Assembly (NCBI GenBank): GCA_015179045.1
Contig: WHUZ01000042.1
Span: 1 to 64,000 of the forward strand
Origin: Kalaharituber pfeilii
Lineage: Eukaryota > Ascomycota > Pezizomycetes > Pezizales > Pezizaceae
Length of the DNA: 64,000 nucleotides
Direction: 5' to 3'
The notes beneath the pieces are model-generated. The model saw only the letters and a list, made by a program, of their open reading frames with translations, was not told the DNA's origin and made no database searches. A program made the position numbers and the translations under genes. Below are positions 1 through 10,102 of this stretch, piece after piece; position 1 is the stretch's first letter; every line of letters begins with the position of its first letter.

Positions 1-55
1 AAGATGAAAATTTAGCTCAGTTTAGTTAATTTGTCAATATTATGTATATAATCAA

Positions 56-125
56 TCCAGGCTCGAGCTCATGCCACGCCAGCTCGAGCTCACCCTCCAG
101 CTCGGCTCGAGCTAGCTCGTGCCGC
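56..125. repeat. CTCGAG-rich short repeats
   Basis: Overlapping copies of 'ccagctcgagctc' and 'ggctcgagct' form a small palindrome-rich patch just left of duplication block A. The flanking first 55 bases are AT-rich with no recognisable feature. The patch is absent from the corresponding position left of A', so it lies outside the duplicated unit. Confidence 0.5.
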
Positions 126-135
126 TCACTACTTC

Positions 136-1050
136 TACCTAAGTCTACAAAGTTCAACCTACGTACAGGAGGAAGTTCGAGACCTACTTATATTTGAGAT
201 CTCGGGTACAAAGAGAATATCAGGGCCCGCAAACACCAGAAAACGAAAAGGCAAAGCGGCGTCCATCAACAACTCGTACACCATCAAGAGGCAGCTCGAC
301 GACAAAGAGGCAAAAAAAATTGCCACAGCACCGGCGGTCATCCAAGACAGCCCCACCCCCGCGGCATCTGTCGTCAAAACACTCCCTCCCCACCGAATCC
401 ACTTCCAGCCATCCCCACGACCGCACCAGCTCCCGTACCAACTCCAACCCAAAGAGCAAACCCCCTCACACCAAAAAAGCCAAATCCCCACCTCCGACCA
501 CTCCCAATGCCAACACCAAAAAGACCGGCATAGTAGTATCTGCGAGTTACTATTCAGTTACTGTCTTGCATGTATCTAAACCCTCGCCATAGCCTACAAG
601 GCGGCACGCGAGTAATGAAATAAAAAAAAAAAAAAAAAAAAAAAAAAAATAGTAGTACATGGGATAGCCCTGAGAAAAGACCTCGGAATATCCGACGATG
701 GATGGAGGCATCTAATCCGGACCTAGGAAGGATCACGGGGATCCGATGGCTAAGGAAAAACAGATACTAATTGAGGAGGGAAAGAAGATAAGCTCTGTGG
801 TGGTTTTTCTGGAGGAGGTATCGGGAATTGACAGAGTGAGGCTGGGAGGAAGATGGCTCCGAGCAGAGCAGTCCGAATGGGACAGAGGAAGGAAGTGAAG
901 GACCCATTCCACTGTATTACACCCGCATCAAGAACTAGCACCGCGGGCACCACATGTATTTAGGCGTCAATTTTCTTTCTTTCAAATAAAACCTCGCCAT
1001 AGCCCATAGGGCGACATGCGAGTATTGATATAAAAAAAAAACAAAAAAAA
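136..1050 (+). mobile_element. ORF1-only retroelement E1 (broken), with T2 tail
   Basis: Encodes remnants of a LINE ORF1-like protein: a basic stretch (VQREYQG...), a Pro/Thr-rich linker, then the RRM-like core (VVHG-ALRKD, GIRWLRK, EEGKK-SSVV, RLGGRWLR). The reading frame ends shortly after this core, before any zinc knuckle, and is followed by a short 3' UTR and the T2 tail (about 985-1050). Here the ORF is destroyed by a separate tail insertion at 538-648 and a one-base loss near 690. The copy at 52359-53160 lacks that insertion. No reverse transcriptase is encoded, so mobilisation must have been in trans. Confidence 0.75.
538..648 (+). mobile_element. 5'-truncated LINE T2 tail inside E1
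   Basis: A 111-bp insertion carries the T2 tail ('ccctcgccatagcc...gcgagtaatg') and about 28 A. It is flanked by an 8-bp target duplication 'atagtagt' (530-537 and 649-656). The A' copy has the uninterrupted site at the equivalent place, which proves insertion after duplication or loss from A'. Confidence 0.88.
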
Positions 1051-1149
1051 TAAAGAGAATATAGATATTTCCAAATAAGGAATGGAAATTCAAGTCATGT
1101 GTGAATAACGTAATGCTCACATGACTGTAGAAATACCTACAAGTATCCC

Positions 1150-1998
1150 TTTTTTTTTTTTTTTTTTGTTTCTCGTGACCCCGCGTGCACTTGGCTCGTA
1201 CACCTCCGTTCTCAACCATCTTCCACCCAGCCTGACCTTTCCGCCTTTTGTCGCGGTCTCCAGGTATAGGACCACCGAACTCGTCTTCTTGTCTTCCTCC
1301 AGCAGAATGGACTTTTTTCGTAGCCATCTGATGCCTCGGGTTTTGCCTAGTCCTGGGTTCGACTCCTCCACCCACCTTCGGACTCTTTCCAGGTCTTTCC
1401 TCAAGGCTACGCCATGGATGACGATGCCGTGTTGTGGTGAGGTATTGTCAGACTTGGTCGCGGGGCTCGAAGCTGTCTTGGGGCGGGGGCTGCGGGGGGG
1501 GAATTGTTCGGTGTTTGCGACGGGCTTTTTGGGTGGTGTCGCCTGTGTGTCGGCAGAGGAGGTGGAAGCTATTTTTTCCGCTTGTCGTTTAGTTGTCTTT
1601 TCAACGCATAGGGAACCTGGGAGGATGGCTGATTCCCTTTGCGTTTCTTGTTTGCTGTCTTGGGTGTTGTGACCGGCGTTTCCGTGGAAGGAGTGGGTGT
1701 GGGTTCCGGTACCGTGTCTCTACCTGGCTGTGGCGAGGGTGGTGGCGCGGGCTCTTCCGGTGCGTTGGCGATGGCGGTGCCGGTGTGGCTGTGTGTGGCG
1801 GCGCCGGTGTGGCCGTGTGACCCAGCCAGCCCGGTCGGGGTTCAGTCTCCAGAATAGACGCTAACCTGGTTGAACCGGATCGCCAGGATTTACCCTTCGC
1901 GCGGTTGACCACGTGCTCCCACAAGATCTCTCTGGAGATCATACGGTCATTGTACTCCTCCCAGTCTGCGTCCGCGATTTTGGAAGAGATCACCGCCC
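1150..1998 (-). mobile_element. ORF1-only retroelement E2, with T1 tail
   Basis: On the minus strand an ORF1-like protein starts near 1998 with an acidic 'KIADADWEEYNDRM' region. It passes through a Pro/Thr-rich linker and ends in the same RRM-like core as E1 and E4 (RKDLERVRRWVEE, GIRWLRKKSILLEE, VRLGGRWLR). It terminates in a T1-type tail, 'cgcggggtcacgag' plus poly-A (poly-T at about 1150-1166 on the plus strand). The frame is disrupted between the parts. The A' partner (53258-53795) has two further internal deletions. No RT or endonuclease is present. Confidence 0.7.
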
Positions 1999-2225
1999 AC
2001 CTACTGGAAAGGTGCGGCCTCTGGATGAGGAGGTGGCCAGGGGCCAAGGAGAAGTTGTTCAGCGCAGAGATACTGGCGTGGGTGGAGGAAAGTGTGCGGC
2101 TCGTCTAGATGATATTAATTTTTCTGTCAACTTATTGTTTTAGCCTACTTTCTTTTCACCTTCCTGTTTATATCTCCTATGTTTATCTCGTCATAGCACC
2201 CAGGACGGCAAACAAGTAATGATTT
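1999..2225 (+). mobile_element. LINE 3'-end fragment with variant T2 tail
   Basis: The translation 'HLLERCGLWMRRWPGA...EILAWVEESVRLV' then stop matches the C-terminal zinc-motif and end of ORF2 seen in other LINEs here. The tail 'ctcgtcatagcacccaggacggcaaacaagtaatga' is a diverged T2 end. The A' copy (about 53796-54012) still carries the poly-A that this copy has lost. Confidence 0.65.
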
Positions 2226-2257
2226 GTTAGCTTGTTATTCGCTCCATAGTTACATGT

Positions 2258-2321
2258 TTTTTTCTTTTTTTATTTCTCGTGACCCCGCATGCAGCTGTTC
2301 GCCATGGCAGGGCACTCTCCC
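2258..2321 (-). mobile_element. 5'-truncated LINE T1 tail
   Basis: A T-rich run followed by 'ctcgtgaccccgcatgcagctgttcgccatggcagggc' (in plus orientation) sits between 8-bp duplications 'ttacatgt' (2250-2257 and 2322-2329). The same insertion with the same duplication is present at 54047-54115, so it predates the A/A' duplication. Poly-T tract 2421-2444 downstream is a separate homopolymer. Confidence 0.85.
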
Positions 2322-2329
2322 TTACATGT

Positions 2330-4276
2330 GAAAGGTGGGTAACTGTACGTAAGCGTAGCTGCTCAATCGTGCAATCAAGACTTAATGTCTGTCGCAATTT
2401 CCTTAACGCACTGCTCTCCTTTTTTTTTTTTTTTTTTTTTTTTTCTCTCTCTTTGCCTCAATAAGCGCTATAGCAAATAACTGCGTTTTGTGTGAACTAG
2501 CCGTTGCCTGCTATCGTATATAACATTTACTGAGCAGAGTCAAGTCTTGAGATCTTTACGTATTACAGCCATATTTTCTCCTCACGATAGTGCACCCACC
2601 GGCACCCATTCAAGAATTCTGTGCCGCCGCTGCACATAAGTACTCGGGTTTAGTCTTCAGATGCATAAGAGCTGCATAACTGGGCGTCTTGCAGATGCCC
2701 CATCGCAACGCAACATACTGTAGCATGGATAATCGAACAAAAGTCTTGAGAACTTTTATATGGGGATTACATACAAAAACTTCTATCATTACATTACTAA
2801 GGTGTCGCAGCCCCACCAGCAGCAGTAATAGCTCAGAGTCTATCTGGCATACTCCTAACTAATGACAGCAACCTCTCCTTCGTTATATTTTCCCATTCCT
2901 CTTGTAGCTTTTCCTTCAGTACCTCCCTGTCCTTAATCCGACAGCAGATTTGCATCGTCACGTAATGTAATAATTCTAAGGCGCTCGCCTCGTGTAGTCT
3001 CTCTATTCCGGAACTTGCTCGGACTGCCAAAATAATCTTTTCGGGTTCCTCGTAGCTTCATTGCTGCTGTAACTTATGCGCGTACCGGTAATATAGCTCT
3101 GTTGACACTTAGTTGTTTAGCGACACGTCTAAATTACAGTTAATTTGTGTTGTTGTCCACATTGCGTTAGGAAGCTTGGCAATGCAGTGCATAGCGCTTC
3201 TGAAGACTTATCATACCCTTGACCCCGAGTACACACTTTTCGGTCAACACACCTACCCATTCCGACATCATCGATATCCAATGAGCCGGAGTCTAGAATG
3301 AGCCGCTTTAAGCTGCACTGTGCTCTACACTGCTCTACACTGCTCTAGCGTCTATACCGCAAATGGACATGCAGAACGCATGCAGAAGCTAGTCTGGTTG
3401 CAACTGCAGAAGCACAGGCACGGCAACGCGGCAGGAAGCATGTCACCAAGGCCTTGATGCATGGAACATCGCGAAAGACGGGAGATAAGGAAAAGTATAT
3501 TGCTTGGTATTACCTTGCAGGTGCGGAGTGCATGCGCAATTTTGAGCCAACAGTATCAGAAGCTCATGAAAATCAGTGGATAATTAATTTTCAATATCTC
3601 TACCTGACGGTAATTGCCTTGCAGGAATTTTTTCCCATGCCGCCCATCTGCAGTGCAAACACCCCACTGTAGGGCACTCATTAGAAACAAAACAAACATC
3701 TCTACCCTTGATCACGCGATAGATAGATTCATTGCAGCTCGGCGTTGAAAGTAACTTCTTAATAGTAGGAAGAGGATAATGTTCTTGTATTCTCAGATTC
3801 AGTGTGGTGGTTCGTAAGCGGAAGTCAAGAGAGAAGATTATAAACAGTTAAAGGAAACAATATCACCTCCATATATCAAGAACAGCAGGAACTGCTGCAG
3901 CCTGCCGGCGAACATGTCTGGTTTCGCGAACAGAATAATCCTGGGCGGGGCGGCCTATTTGCAAACAGCCTAGTCCACTTGGGAACACCGTTTCAGCACA
4001 AGTACCACTAGGTACGTAGTGCCTCCATGTGCCACCGGCCATAAGTATAGGGAAACGTATTGCTACTGTTGGTATGAATGATAAGCCAGTTACTGTGCAC
4101 CCAGAAGCTTCAAACTACGGCCAGAACATAACTGTCGGGTTGCAGACAATTCTGCCACTGGCAAGTTGCTGTCATTACTTAGTGTGTCACTCTGGGAAGG
4201 TCGCCACTATCAACACATTTACTAGATCAATTCAATTGCTGCAATTCTAGATTTTTACAGTTTAGGATGCAAGAGT
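2330..4276. other. Gene-free spacer shared by A and A'
   Basis: No ORF with recognisable domains, no RNA gene and no repeat beyond short homopolymers. The A' partner (54124-57000) has two insertions here, a Harbinger-like element and a LINE T2 tail, at places that are empty in A. Confidence 0.6.
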
Positions 4277-4278
4277 TA

Positions 4279-5137
4279 CTGTAATTCAACACAACCCGAC
4301 GTGCACCACGTCCCGACGCACGTTTTACACCAAAACTGACCGCGCGCGACAACATATCTCAACAACCAGAATAGAATTTTGTATGCGCTCTTCAGGGGAA
4401 ATAAATAAAGGGTTATTCTTCACCTTTAATCCCTCTATTTGCACTGAAAAGACATTGTGGTTGATTAATGGCACCATGAGTTTTTCATTGATGTCTTGGC
4501 ATGCATTTATATGGAATTCCCATACAAAGTGAACTGGAGGGTAGAATGCACAACTTCCCTTCAACACTCACCATAATGGCTATAGAATTATGGCTAGAGA
4601 GTCTCCCCAATAGGCCTCTTGTCAATTAGTGCTTCAATTGGCTTAATGTTGTTTAATGCCTAATTTATACCTCAAATTGCTATTCCAGGTAGTTCTCCTA
4701 TACAGTGATTGCATACAGTTTCTATGAGAAAATGAATTTTGTGAATAACTCCACCACTTCTTGAGAAGGTTTCTTGATGCGCCTCTGACATCTTTGAATA
4801 AGATAAAATATTAATATTCAAGTGTCCTACTGCTTTTATCAAATTTACTTCAGGTGTGATAAGTGGAATTCAATACTAGTGATATCACAGCGAAAAATAT
4901 ATGCCAAGCCTATGCCAATTTATGGTAAGAATTTCATGAATCATAAATCCCTTCAAAGCAACATATCTGAAGAAGCTAAGGTGTGGAATATGAAGAATAA
5001 CCAATTTATTGATTTCCCCTGAAGAGCGCATACAAAATTCTATTCTGGTGGTTGAGATATATGTTGTCGCGCGCGGTCAGTTTTGGTGTAAAACTTGCGT
5101 CGGGACGTGGTGCACGTCGGGTTGTGGTGAAAGACAG
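4279..5137. mobile_element. Long-TIR TA-target DNA element (non-autonomous)
   Basis: An 859-bp element is flanked by TA on both sides (4277-4278, 5138-5139). The A' copy has the empty site with a single TA, around 57000. The inverted repeats begin CTGTAATTCAACACAACCC and CTGTCTTTCACCACAACCC and stay closely matched for about 130 bp (through 'gctcttcaggggaaat'), then diverge. No transposase is encoded. TA target use and terminal inverted repeats suit a Tc1/mariner-superfamily derivative, but the terminus is not the classical CAGT, so the assignment is tentative. Confidence 0.85.
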
Positions 5138-5690
5138 TATAGTCGTTACTATGTTATTGTCCAGGTATTTGACTTACTCTGAGCGAAATTTCAGACTGTT
5201 ATATTTACAGGCAGAAATATCCGGATTCCTCCGCCGTTTATGGCACTATTCAATATTTCATTCTCCAGGTGACAGGGACTGCGTTGACACTAAGCATCTT
5301 TATTTGCTTGCTGTATTACCTCATCAGGCAGGTGGTCAACTAGTTACGGCAGCTGGGACAGACAGATGGAGTTGCATGTCTATGCCACAAGATAATAGCA
5401 ACTGTAACATCAAATAATGAGTGGAATTAGAGGAAGAAACCAAAAACAGAATAATCAAATAAATAAATAACTAATATCAACTATGCTCCCCAGGCTGAAA
5501 CATATGCATGTAGGCACATAGAGGTACATTCAATGTTCTTCACCACACTGGGCACACTAGTCGTTTGCAAACTACAATGTTCGCCGGCAGGGTGCAACGT
5601 ACCCACGTGCAGAAGAGAGAAGCCGGTTGACGCTGAGCTATTAACCACTTCGGCGCTTGGGCAGCCTCTGCCAGCCTGGTACGCCCCCTG
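5138..5690. other. Gene-free spacer
   Basis: Matches the A' sequence on both sides of the pogo insertion. No coding or RNA feature recognised. Confidence 0.5.
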
Positions 5691-5822
5691 GGAGACTCCT
5701 GGCAGGGACCGGCCTGAGGGCCTGGAATTTTTAAATCGGCAAGGCGGAGGGTCCAGAATGTCGATCGTGCGGTATGGAGGAGGAGACATCAGAACATATC
5801 TGGTCCAGGTGTGAGGTTTAGA

Positions 5823-6925
5823 CAATGAATCCAACAGGTCGTGATCTGCATTGGACTGAAACCGCCTGGGCCGGCCTGGACCGGCCTGGACCGGCCTGAT
5901 CCACATGAATCAGGCCAACCAGGCCAGTCCAGGCCAATCAGGCCGGTTCAGGCCATTCAGGCCGGTTCAGGCAAATTAAACGAATCACTCCACAGCTATC
6001 CAGCTGAATTGAGGCCAGCATTTACCAGATTGTTTGAGTATTTAGATGAGTAGAATCTCCCGTATGTCTAGAATTTTAAACAGCAGTGGTCTACGACTTT
6101 TGTCAAGTATGTATCACACTTTGTATTCAAGTATATATACTAAGAAATAATTTAGAAATGATGGACCTTCCAGATAATATAACAGACTGGACCCAATTCT
6201 TCGATGATGATACCTGATGCACAACTGTCAATTACTGATAGTGGAAATATCCAGGATTATTAAAATCTAATTCACCTGGGTTAAATTCCAAAATCGCTTG
6301 AATTTACGGAAATGGCCTGGTCGGCCTGGACTGGCCTGAATGGCCTGAACCGGCCTGATTGGCCTGGACCGGCCTGAATGGCCTGAACCGGCCTGATTGG
6401 CCTGGACCGGCCTGAATGGCCTGAACCGGCCCTCACGGCCTGGCCTGATTGTCCAGGCTGTAACGGCGGACGTGGTCTGGGCCCCGTGGATGACGGCGAT
6501 TTGCGGAGCGCAGGCAGGAGGCGGCAGGCGGCAGTTCAGCAGTTCGCGGCAGCAAGGCGGTTCAACGGTTCACAGCGGTACAGCAGTTCAGCGGATCGGC
6601 ACAGCAGGTAACCACTCTACTTAGTAGAAACTAAATACAAGAGGTTGCGTAAAGAGAAAAAGGAAAGGAGAACACACAGCCATGAACACCACTTATATAC
6701 ACTTTCGAGACTGCAATACGCACTCAGGTCACATCCCTTTTACCCATATATATTGTACCGACATCCTGGAATGCTTGTCAGAGGTCATCTTTTAGCGTGA
6801 AGCTATTTACCCAGCTCGCTATACAATATCCCGTTACACAGGCCAGGCCAGGCCCAGAATTTCACGGTCCAGGCCAGTCCAGGCCTCCGGTTGGCCTGGC
6901 CTGGCCTGGCCTGTTGGATTCATTG
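5823..6925. mobile_element. hAT-like non-autonomous element, 8-bp target duplication
   Basis: Terminal inverted repeats CAATGAATCCAACAGG(T/C)C bound a 1103-bp insertion flanked by the 8-bp duplication 'ggtttaga' (5815-5822, 6926-6933). A' has the empty site. Both arms are filled with subterminal repeats of 'ggcctg(g/a)accggcctga' type. No transposase is encoded. About 380 bp of it is a nested solo LTR (6459-6838). The 8-bp duplication points to hAT; the TIR starts CA as in that superfamily. Confidence 0.85.
6459..6838 (-). mobile_element. Solo LTR nested in the hAT-like element
   Basis: The 380-bp unit has TGTAACGG...CCGTTACA ends and the 5-bp target duplication CAGGC (6454-6458, 6839-6843). 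Relatives, each with its own 5-bp duplication, lie at 32526-32907 and 45220-45666. The orientation is inferred from those copies and from the TATA-like 'tatataag' motif. No internal retrotransposon region remains. Confidence 0.85.
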
Positions 6926-7448
6926 GGTTTAGAGAAGGTGGCCAGGGGGCAGGACGCAGCCAGAACGCCACCAGAGGGAAAGGAGGACGGGCCGGACCCA
7001 CTAGTGGAACTCATGTGGTGGGTAGTGAGACGAGCGCCGAATTTCAGTTTCAGTTTTTCTAGAAGCAAGACGGAGTGGAAAACCAGAACTATGACTTGTA
7101 CCCGCATACAAACTATGTTTGTATTACAGGCTTTCGATACGTTCCCTGTCCCGCTAAATTAGACTATAAATTATGGCTATGGCTACTAAACTTGCAGCTA
7201 CAGCCGCATGCCCCTCCCTCTCCCTGCTGTTATGCCTAAATATCCATAATCCAAACAGTGGTTCAGATCAAGGGGAGTACTAAGGTTAGCGGCATCGTGG
7301 TAACAACGTGGCCTGCATGACCCTACCGTCCAGGATACGGCAGTGCAGTGAACTGGAAGGTATCGTAGAGTGGTAATGTTAGGAGCGAGCCGGCATCAGT
7401 ACCTTTGGCTCTGTTGATGTGCCACTTAAGGTGCTGAGGTGTTCAAGT

Positions 7449-7563
7449 TTTTTTTTTCTTTTTTTTTTTACACCATTACTCGCGTGCCGCCCTATGGGCT
7501 ATCGCGAACCGATTAAAATCATAGTTCTGCATCGACCGGGAGTCGAACCCGGGCCATTTGGAA
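7449..7563 (-). mobile_element. tRNA-derived SINE remnant with LINE T2 tail
   Basis: On the minus strand the 115-bp insertion reads a tRNA T-arm and acceptor-like segment ('GGCCCGGGTTCGACTCC' 'CGGTCGATGCA'), a short linker, the T2 tail ('gcgatagcccatagggcggcacgcgagtaatgg') and poly-A. The 10-bp target duplication 'gtgttcaagt' flanks it (7439-7448, 7564-7573), and A' lacks the insertion. The 5' part of the tRNA moiety (D-arm, anticodon) is missing, so the parent tRNA cannot be named. Confidence 0.75.
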
Positions 7564-7573
7564 GTGTTCAAGT

Positions 7574-8098
7574 GTTCGATAGATATGGGTGGTTAATGAG
7601 GGAAACCGGTCACAACCCGAAACCTAATCCTGAAGCCCCACAACTAGGGAATGGGTTTCGAAAACAAGAAGTGGGAATTAATGTTGCTTTTGTGATTGAT
7701 GGGCTTGAAATGGGATGAGGAATGGCTGGGATTTTTTTTTTTTTTTTTTATCAACCTTTTGTTTCGTTTAATATTTTATTTATTACTTACTTGATCAACT
7801 TTTTTGAACATATTCAGTAATTTTCTACGCTGACCACGCTACTATGGGATTAGGGAATGCAAAAATGCAGAGTACTGAGTAGACGTACTTAGTGGCATTT
7901 GTCTGATAACGGCCTTACGCTTCATGATTTTCCATTAATTTGTCCACTTTCATGACTGCTGGAACCAAAACTCTATGTTATTTATCCTTAAATGTAATCC
8001 ATACGGTCTAATCCTGAAATGGGCTGGTTATCAAGTTACTCGATTGAAATTGTGTGTCGAGCGCTATGTTGTTGGTCTTGGGTTCTGGATGCCTCCTT
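7574..8098. other. Gene-free spacer with homopolymer
   Basis: Aligns with A' 60310-60840. It contains a run of about 20 T near 7731-7750 that is short and interrupted in A'. No gene seen. Confidence 0.5.
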
Positions 8099-8110
8099 GG
8101 CACCTCAAGT

Positions 8111-10089
8111 TTTTTTTTTTTTTTTTTTTTTTTTAATCACATAACCCCGCTTGAAGCACGTGGCCATGGCAGGGTCCCTGGGCAAGCCCTCGAAGCCCGG
8201 AGACAGGCTTAACAAACAAAGAAATTTCTATCTACTTCTACCCACCCGATTCCAGAAACCTCCGGACGGACCTTCCGGTTTCTGCCTCACGGAGGCTCCA
8301 CTATATATCTCCCCCTCTCTCCCCTCCCCTCTTCTCCACACTTTCGCACCCCGGCAAGCAAACTTCCCCGACGGCAAACCGCACGGCGCCCTAGAACCTG
8401 ATCCCGGAGAAGAACCTTTCCAACTCATCCCACTCCTCCCCATTCTCTGCTGTCCTTTTCCAGTTCTTCCCCATATCCCCCCATTCTCTAAAGCCTTCTG
8501 GGCGAAACCTCTGCTGACTGCACTGGAAGGCTAGGTGCGCCCCCGTCTGGGCCTCCCCGCAGCTGCACTTGTCCGATTCCGCCACTCCCATCCTCTTCAA
8601 CCACACCCCGCACCTTCCTCTCTCCAGGCGCATGGCAGTGAAGTTGGACACCGCTGTCCTATTCCACTCCATAACCTTCCCCTTTCCAAAGCCCTCCACT
8701 TCTCTCCTCTCCTTCCTCCACGCTTTCACCCTCTGGTGCACCCCACTTCCGGTGGCCACCTCCTTCCCCTGCATCACCGTCCCCTTCTTCGCCCACTCAT
8801 CCGCCTTCTCATTGCCTGCGATTCCGATGTGAGCTTTTACCCACAACAGTTTCGCATCCCCCCCCTTCTTCTTTCTCCTCGCCACTGCATTCACCACCCT
8901 TCTCACATCCTCCGTCTTTCCCTTTCCCTCCCTGCCTGCCTTCTGAATCGCCATGACAGCAGCTTCAGAATCTAAGCAAACCAGGACCGGTACCTCCTCC
9001 GGTACACTCTCCAGCGCCCTTCTCACCCCTCTCACCTCCCCGTCAAAAACCGTCGCCGTTCTCCCTACTACCTCCGCCACCACCGCTGATCTCCCCCACA
9101 CCCCCGCCCCCACCTTGCTGTCCTCGATCTTACTACCATCCGAGAAGAGAACCGCTCTCCCTCTTCCGGCTTCCTCAACCGAGGTCTCCCACTCTTCTCT
9201 CCCTCCCCCCTTTCTACCTAGCCTCTCTGCGCACTCCACTTTCACCTTCTCACACTCTCCTCCCCATGAGATCTCCTCGCCCTCCTCCGAGAACCTTGAC
9301 CACTGCCCCTGCCAGCGGTCCAAAACGCTTTCATATCCATCCCCCTCTTCCAGGGCCCACTGCACCCCCCAGTCCTTCCAGTTTCTCATCCCCTCCTCCT
9401 TCTCCTCATTCCCTCTCCTGAAATCTCCTGTGCATAGTTCTGCAAGCTCCGATGGTACCTCCACTTCCTGAACCATCGCCCTTGTCTGTGCTACGTCCAG
9501 GATCACCTCCACCCCCTCCACTCCGCACACTGCATTCACCCCCTCTACCCCTGTGCCTCTCCCCCCTCCAGCTGCCTTCTTTAATGCTTGCAGCTGTACT
9601 CTCTCCATTTCTCTTCTCCATTCCTTCTGTCCTCTCCAACCTATCTCACTACCCCACATGGCCACCGCTCTAATCATGCCCGTATAAATCTGTCTCCAGC
9701 TCCTCGGGCTTATTCCCCAATCCCTATTTCCCAACCCCGCTAGTGCTCCTGTCAACCTTCTTGCTCTGCTGACTCTGTTTTTCCAGTGTGCCGTGAAGGT
9801 CAAATTTTCATCAAAGATGACCCCCAGCCACTTCAGAAACTCCCCCTCCTTCTTCTGCCTCTTTCCTACGCCAAACGTTATCATCTCCCACTTCGACTCC
9901 TCCAGCGGGACCTGATCTTCCTCTGCCACCTCTGCCATCACCTTCTTCACCTTCTCCCTCAATCGTCCCATATCCCAATAGCCGTGCCAATCCAGGATCG
10001 TCGCAGCTAAATCGTCCACATATGACAGCACCTCCACCTCCGCTCCAGTGGCTACCCTCCTCACCCTCTCCTCCATTTTCTCGATTGTG
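8111..10089 (-). mobile_element. 5'-truncated Tad1-like LINE (T1 family) with 13-bp target duplication
   Basis: About 1.98 kb inserted in A only. 'ggcacctcaagtt' occurs at 8099-8111 and 10090-10102, and once at the empty site in A' (about 60850-60862). The poly-A lies at the left end (poly-T in plus), followed by a T1-type 3' UTR. The element is truncated within the reverse transcriptase. It carries a still-open RT/RNase H frame and is the best-preserved RNase H region of this family in the window. Confidence 0.92.
8391..10089 (-). pseudogene. LINE ORF2 C-terminal half: RT thumb, RNase H, zinc motif
   Basis: The frame is open through about 566 codons but has no genuine start because the element is 5' truncated. 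Visible are the RT active-site motif 'SYVDDLAATILDW' close to the N-terminal end and 'KWLGVIFDENLTF' (RT motif E region). An RNase H domain follows, with acidic residues in 'LFSDGSKIEDSKVGAGVW', 'DGEVRGVRRALE' and 'VCLDSEAAV', and 'WVKAHIGIAGNEKADEWAKKG'. The C-terminal 'CSCGEAQTGAHLAFQC' zinc motif completes it. RNase H in a LINE is typical of Tad1 and I-like clades. The product is likely inert without its endonuclease and palm N-terminus. The closest relative in the window is 23529-27903. Confidence 0.88.
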
Positions 10090-10102
10090 GGCACCTCAAG
10101 TT

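Larger units (their letters stand above)
5691..7110 (+). pseudogene. LINE ORF2 C-terminal fragment split by an hAT-like insertion
   Basis: The undisturbed partner at 59657-60035 reads 'LGDLLAGTGLRTWNF...ECRWCSMEEETSEHIWSRCEMW', the C-terminal CCHC-like motif typical of LINE RT-RNase H polyproteins. In this copy the fragment is interrupted after the 'TSEHIWSRCE' codons by the element at 5823-6925 and resumes at 6934 ('ggtggccagggggcagg'). No tail is visible downstream. It is a dead remnant. Confidence 0.7.

Noticed and set aside
1121..1857. Plus-strand frames opposite element E2 (for example 1121-1672)
   Set aside because: Shadows of the minus-strand ORF1-like sequence, which carries the conserved GIRWLRK and RLGGRWLR motifs shared with E1, E3 and E4.
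5815..6933. GGCCTG repeat block as a satellite array
   Set aside because: The 8-bp target duplication, inverted termini and empty site in A' show that it is the arms of a transposable element.
7515..7560. Possible tRNA gene from the T-arm-like sequence
   Set aside because: No D-arm, anticodon arm or 5' acceptor strand is present, and it is fused to a LINE tail with a target duplication, so it is a SINE remnant.
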